Origin: Phenylobacterium sp. CCH9-H3
Lineage (GTDB): Bacteria; Pseudomonadota; Alphaproteobacteria; Caulobacterales; Caulobacteraceae
NCBI RefSeq assembly: GCF_001557235.1
Contig: NZ_LSJI01000105.1
Coordinates: 1-25,830, forward strand
Length of the DNA: 25,830 nucleotides
Direction of reading: 5' to 3'
Below, piece by piece: positions 22,788 through 25,830 of this stretch; position 1 is the stretch's first letter, and the number at the start of each line of letters is the position of its first letter. A model generated the notes under the pieces. It saw nothing but the letters and a program-made list of their open reading frames with translations, was not told the DNA's origin and searched no databases. A program made the translations under genes and the position numbers.

Positions 22788-24184
22788 GCGTTTCGTCCCG
22801 TCGCCTGGGCGCCCGCCTCGCCGTCTGCGCCGCGGCCCTGATGCTGGGGCTGAGCGCCGAGGCCGCGCCCAAGGCCTTCGAATATCCCGCGGCGCTGGCG
22901 GCGAAGCTCTCGGGCCTCAGCCCTGACGAGCGCGCCTTCATCGACGACCCGGCGAAGCTGGAGCCGTTCGGCCTGACGCCGGAGCGCCTCAGCCTCGAGC
23001 TCGAGACGCGCGACGCCGCCGAGGCGAAGGCCTATGTGGCCGGTCTGCTGGCCGTGGTCGAGGACTCCAAGTTCCACGACGGCGACATGGGCGAGCTGCC
23101 GCTGAACACCGAGGCCAGCTCGTTCAACGGCGGCACGGTGCTGCGGCCCGCGATCCTCGACGAGCGCACCCGCGATCCGGGGCCGATCAGCCTTCAGCGC
23201 TACCTGCGCCAGCGCACCGGCATTCCCACCTTCGCCAACGCGCCGGTGGCGGTGCGCAAGGAAGACCTGGTGGCCGGCAAGGTGGAAGTCGCCTTCGTCG
23301 GCGTGCCCCTCGACATGAGTTCGGGCTACCGGGACGCCAAGCACGCGCCGACCACCCTGCGGATCACCGACGGCCTGGTCGGCTCGGACGTGGACGCCCA
23401 GCTCGACCCGACCCTGATCCTGCGGATCGCCGACTTCGGTAACCTGTCGGTCGACAACATGAGCATCGAGCGCACCATCGGCCATGTGCGCTTCATGATC
23501 GGCGACGTCGTGTCCGCCGGCGTCGTGCCGTTCATCGTTGGCGGCGACCGGGCGCTCACCTACCCGGACGTGGCGGGCGTGGTGGACAGCCTGGGCAAGG
23601 GCAAGGTGGCCCTGGTCTCCTTCAGCCCCCACCCGGACGCCGTCGCCGACTTCGATCACGAGCTGGTGGACGCCATCGCGGTGGGCCGCCTGCTGAGCGA
23701 GGGGCTCGTCGAGGGCGGGAGCCTGGTGCAGATCGGGCTGCGCGGCCCGCAGGCCAAGGCCGCCGACCTGCAGCGCCTGGCCGCCCAGGGCGTGCGCTAT
23801 CACACGATGGCCGAGGTGGAGAAATCCGGCTGGGACGCGGTGATGTCCAAGGCGGTGAAGGAGATCACGGGCTCCGCGGAGGGCGTGTTCATCTCGTTCG
23901 ACATGAGCGTGCTGGACCCGGGCGATGCGCCCGGCGTCGGCCGGCCCGTGCCCGGCGGCCTGACCATGCGCGAGGCGACGCCGCTGGTCCGCCGGCTGTG
24001 CGCGGAGACGAAGATCGTGGGCTTCGAGATGCTGGACGTGGCTCCGATCATGGACCCGACCTACAAGACCGCCATGAACGCCAACCGCATCATGAACGCC
24101 TGCCTCGCCGGCATGGCGATGCGCAAGCAGGGCCTGACCAAGCCGGGCTACCTCAGCCCCGTTAGCCTCGGCGCCAAGCGCTAG
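22784..24184 (+). CDS. Exported arginase-fold pseudoenzyme (copy 3), metal site destroyed
   Basis: A full-length paralog of copies 1 and 2 (466 aa) with a signal peptide (MSVSSRRLGARLAVCAAALM), the same N-terminal extension and a full fold (GIPTFANAPVAV to SVLDP..GRPVPGGLTMREA). Three of six metal ligands are replaced: GGDHS reads GGDRA (R256), the first Asp of FDSHYD is S281 (FSPHPD), and the second Asp of SFDIDV is S375 (SFDMSV). H283, D285 and D373 remain. The catalytic His is replaced by D296 and the Glu by D418. It is therefore very unlikely to bind two metals or hydrolyse anything. The reading frame is intact and overlaps copy 2 by ATGA, with AAGGA before the start. It is thus probably an expressed structural or regulatory partner rather than a decaying gene. 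A heteromer with copy 2 is inferred. Confidence 0.9.
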   Translation: MSVSSRRLGARLAVCAAALMLGLSAEAAPKAFEYPAALAAKLSGLSPDERAFIDDPAKLEPFGLTPERLSLELETRDAAEAKAYVAGLLAVVEDSKFHDGDMGELPLNTEASSFNGGTVLRPAILDERTRDPGPISLQRYLRQRTGIPTFANAPVAVRKEDLVAGKVEVAFVGVPLDMSSGYRDAKHAPTTLRITDGLVGSDVDAQLDPTLILRIADFGNLSVDNMSIERTIGHVRFMIGDVVSAGVVPFIVGGDRALTYPDVAGVVDSLGKGKVALVSFSPHPDAVADFDHELVDAIAVGRLLSEGLVEGGSLVQIGLRGPQAKAADLQRLAAQGVRYHTMAEVEKSGWDAVMSKAVKEITGSAEGVFISFDMSVLDPGDAPGVGRPVPGGLTMREATPLVRRLCAETKIVGFEMLDVAPIMDPTYKTAMNANRIMNACLAGMAMRKQGLTKPGYLSPVSLGAKR

Positions 24185-24202
24185 GCGAATTCTCCGTGAG
24201 AG

Positions 24203-24225
24203 GCCGCCGCCTCGACGGCGGCGGC
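24203..24225. terminator. Hairpin between convergent genes, possible two-way terminator
   Basis: A perfect 9-bp stem (GCCGCCGCC / GGCGGCGGC) with loop TCGAC lies between the stops of the arginase-fold pseudoenzyme (24184) and qhpB (24251). No T-run follows on either strand. Position supports a terminator role more than sequence does. Confidence 0.5.
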
Positions 24226-24250
24226 GAGGGCGGGCCGTGCGGCCCAGCCC

Positions 24251-25342
24251 TCAGGGCGTGATGACCATGCCCGCGCCGGTGATGTCGTTCTGCAGGTCCC
24301 AGGTGCGTTCGAACTTCAGCGACTGGGCGTCGTAGACGTCGATCTCGAAGCTGGCGCCGTACATGTAGAGCTTGCGGCCATTGCCTGACATGCCGAAGGT
24401 GAAGCGCGACTTGCAGGGGAACTCGGCCTTCTGCTGCAGGGTGTTGGCCGACATGTTGAAGCGCCAGATCTCGCAGCGCTTGTTTCCGGTCACCCCGTTG
24501 GTGACGACGGTGTAGGCCTGCCGGCCATCCGGCGTGACCTGCAGCCCCGCCATCTGGCTGGGGGCGGGGCCTATGGGGGTGTAGCGGAACTCCCGCGTGG
24601 CCAGGTCGAAGCGGGCGACGCCGAACACCCGGTTGTGCACGTGCGGGTCGGCGCCGTTGAACAGCGAGACATGGCGGCCGGGTTCGCTGATGGAATCCAG
24701 CGGCGCGCCGAAGCTGACGCCTTCTAGCCCCGGGGCTTCCGGCTTCGCCAGGTCGAGCCGCTCGACGACCTTGAAGGTGGCGGTGTCGAGGACGATCACC
24801 TTGTCGCGGAACTGGTAGAGGTACTTGCCATCGTCCGAGACCAGCATGCTGCTGCGGAAGCCGCGCGCGCCGTCCTCGTCCTCCTTGGCGATGTCGTAGG
24901 TGGCGACGATCTTCTGCTGGGCGAGGTCGATCACCGCGTACTTGGGCTTGCCGACCTCGTAGCGGTCGACGCCCTTCCTGATCTCGGTGACGACCGTGTA
25001 GAACAGCTTGCCCGAAGGATCGGGGGCGCCGCCGTTGAAGCGGTAGCGCAGGTTCGGCGTGTTGAGGCTGAACCTGTTGGTGACCTTGCGGGTCGCCACG
25101 TCGACCACCTCGATCCCGCTGTTCGTGATCGTCGTCACGTAGATCGTCTTGCGATCGTTCGAGGCGCGCAGGCTGGTGGGCAGGCCGGTGGCGAGGGGGA
25201 TGCGCTGGACGACGGCGCCCTTGGCCTCGTCGAAGACGATGAGCGAGTTCGGATAGGCGCCCATGAACAGCGTCGACGCCTGGGCCGGGGTCCCGGCGAC
25301 GGCGGCGGCGACGGCGGCCAGGCCCAGAGATAGGGGTTTCAT
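24251..25342 (-). CDS. qhpB: Quinohemoprotein amine dehydrogenase beta subunit
   Basis: The beta-propeller subunit (363 aa) that holds the small quinone-bearing gamma subunit against the diheme alpha subunit in the periplasm. A signal peptide (MKPLSLGLAAVAAAVAGTPAQA) is followed by YVTN-type blades: LFMGAYPNSLIVFDEAKGA, IYVTTITNSGIEVVDVATRK, AVIDLAQQKIVATYDIA, VIVLDTATFKVVERLDLA and EIDVYDAQSLKFERTWDL. The assignment rests on this fold plus the adjoining qhpC. The sequence looks divergent from the Paracoccus protein I recall. The ATG at 25342 is chosen because it opens the signal peptide; a GTG at 25357 in frame is possible, and neither has a good Shine-Dalgarno. It is the last gene of the visible qhp cluster; no qhpE-like protease follows. 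Confidence 0.85.
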   Translation of the reverse strand: MKPLSLGLAAVAAAVAGTPAQASTLFMGAYPNSLIVFDEAKGAVVQRIPLATGLPTSLRASNDRKTIYVTTITNSGIEVVDVATRKVTNRFSLNTPNLRYRFNGGAPDPSGKLFYTVVTEIRKGVDRYEVGKPKYAVIDLAQQKIVATYDIAKEDEDGARGFRSSMLVSDDGKYLYQFRDKVIVLDTATFKVVERLDLAKPEAPGLEGVSFGAPLDSISEPGRHVSLFNGADPHVHNRVFGVARFDLATREFRYTPIGPAPSQMAGLQVTPDGRQAYTVVTNGVTGNKRCEIWRFNMSANTLQQKAEFPCKSRFTFGMSGNGRKLYMYGASFEIDVYDAQSLKFERTWDLQNDITGAGMVITP

Positions 25343-25376
25343 CGCGGCGACTTTCACGTGCGGGGGCGGGGGCGCG

Positions 25377-25718
25377 TCAGGGGAAGACCAGGTCGATCTT
25401 GCGCCAGTCCTTGGTGGCGGTGGCGCACTGGCTCGCCCAGTCGGGGGAGTTGTTCACGTGGTCCGGCACCTGGGCCGGCCAGAAGCAGGTGACGTAGCAG
25501 TCGTAGATGTCCCGCTCGGCCGGCTGGCACAGGCCGGCGGTGCCGCCGGTGGCGTCCACCTCCCAGCCGGGCGAGAACGCCAGCGAGCAGCCCATCGGCA
25601 CGTGCGGCCGCTTGGGCGCGCCGGGCTGTTGCTGGAGGGCGACGACGTCCTCGTCGGCCGCGTCGACGATCTCCTCGACGCGGCGCGCCTTGTCGTTGAG
25701 CGCCTTGAGATGCTTCAT
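25377..25718 (-). CDS. qhpC: Quinohemoprotein amine dehydrogenase gamma subunit (CTQ-bearing)
   Basis: The small catalytic subunit (113 aa) that carries cysteine tryptophylquinone made from its own residues. The known cross-link pattern of the Paracoccus protein is fully kept: C44-E53, C64-D70 and C78-D86 thioethers, and C74-W80 for the quinone. The surrounding phrases SPGWEVDA, LCQPAERDIYDCYVTCFWPA and DWRKIDLVFP also fit. About 37 N-terminal residues (MKHLKALNDKARRVEEIVDA and on) form the leader removed by a protease in the family. An extra Cys, C98, is not part of the known set. The ATG overlaps the qhpD stop (ATGA), as expected because the radical SAM enzyme modifies this peptide. The enzyme oxidises primary amines to aldehydes plus ammonia. 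Confidence 0.95.
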   Translation of the reverse strand: MKHLKALNDKARRVEEIVDAADEDVVALQQQPGAPKRPHVPMGCSLAFSPGWEVDATGGTAGLCQPAERDIYDCYVTCFWPAQVPDHVNNSPDWASQCATATKDWRKIDLVFP

Positions 25719-25830
25719 GCCAGCGCCTTTCGTTCGGCAAACCGCTCGAGGAATTCAGGATTGTGGGCGCTGAGGGCGCCGTAGATGCGCAGGCAGGTGT
25801 CGGTCCACTGCCGGATCCAGTCGCAGTAGT
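25715..25830 (-). CDS. qhpD: QhpD C-terminus, radical SAM peptide maturase (partial at window edge)
   Basis: Only the last 37 residues are in the window: YCDWIRQWTDTCLRIYGALS, then AHNPEFLERFAERKALA and TGA. The frame is open to the window edge, and the stop overlaps the qhpC start by ATGA. The product name rests on the conserved gene order qhpD-qhpC-qhpB in known clusters, since the radical SAM CxxxCxxC motif lies outside. The family forms the intrapeptidyl thioether bonds in QhpC. Confidence 0.7.
   Translation of the reverse strand, partial: YCDWIRQWTDTCLRIYGALSAHNPEFLERFAERKALA

Noticed and set aside
22784..24184. Calling arginase-fold copy 3 a working enzyme or a decaying pseudogene
   Set aside because: Too many essential residues are replaced for catalysis, but the frame, signal peptide and coupled start are intact, so neither label fits; it is described as a pseudoenzyme.
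25491..25515. GTGACGTAGCAG and other short ACGTAG matches inside qhpC, qhpB, urtC, urtE and the second TonB receptor
   Set aside because: Only the 6-8 base core matches and all lie in coding sequence; the core is common in this DNA, so only longer matches in intergenic regions were kept.

Overview
This is a GC-rich stretch (roughly 70 percent G+C by eye) with long ORFs, several GTG starts, many Sec-exported proteins and two TonB-dependent receptors. It looks like the chromosome of an alphaproteobacterium, most likely Caulobacterales (Phenylobacterium/Caulobacter-like). That placement is inferred from gene style and family content, not from a marker gene.

Layout. At the left are an exported unknown protein (95-583, minus), a small membrane protein (739-903, plus), an exported arginase/agmatinase-fold enzyme (983-2476, minus) and a small membrane-anchored CxxC protein (2530-2730, minus). 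Next comes a two-component system: an NCS1 permease fused to a hybrid histidine kinase (3170-6538) and an overlapping REC-LuxR response regulator (6531-7451). A palindromic repeat element (7572-7715) runs into the 3' end of an unknown gene (7520-8164, minus). A complete urea-type ABC transporter operon urtABCDE runs leftward (12837 to 8212). Divergent from it is a rightward operon: PpiC-like isomerase, HupE/UreJ nickel transporter, TonB receptor and TPR-sulfotransferase (13079-18488). A second TonB receptor (18548-20899, minus) is divergent from two overlapping exported arginase-fold genes (21258-24184). The right edge carries qhpD (C-terminus only), qhpC and qhpB of quinohemoprotein amine dehydrogenase on the minus strand.

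How the genes may work together (inference). Three arginase-fold proteins carry signal peptides. Two keep all metal ligands and catalytic residues, so a guanidino compound could be hydrolysed in the periplasm to urea plus an amine. UrtABCDE would import the urea. Quinohemoprotein amine dehydrogenase, also periplasmic, could oxidise a primary amine product. HupE/UreJ and its TonB receptor would supply nickel, for urease or possibly for the ureohydrolases. The permease-kinase/LuxR pair is a good candidate for the sensor. Two long, nearly identical inverted-repeat sites sit in the two divergent control regions (12926-12988 and 21102-21162). Related single copies lie before the first arginase-fold gene and before the kinase, suggesting one regulon.

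The most striking details are the third arginase-fold protein, a pseudoenzyme that has lost three metal ligands and both catalytic residues yet overlaps its intact paralog by ATGA, and the conserved long operator. I saw no tRNA, rRNA, CRISPR array, transposase or integrase.
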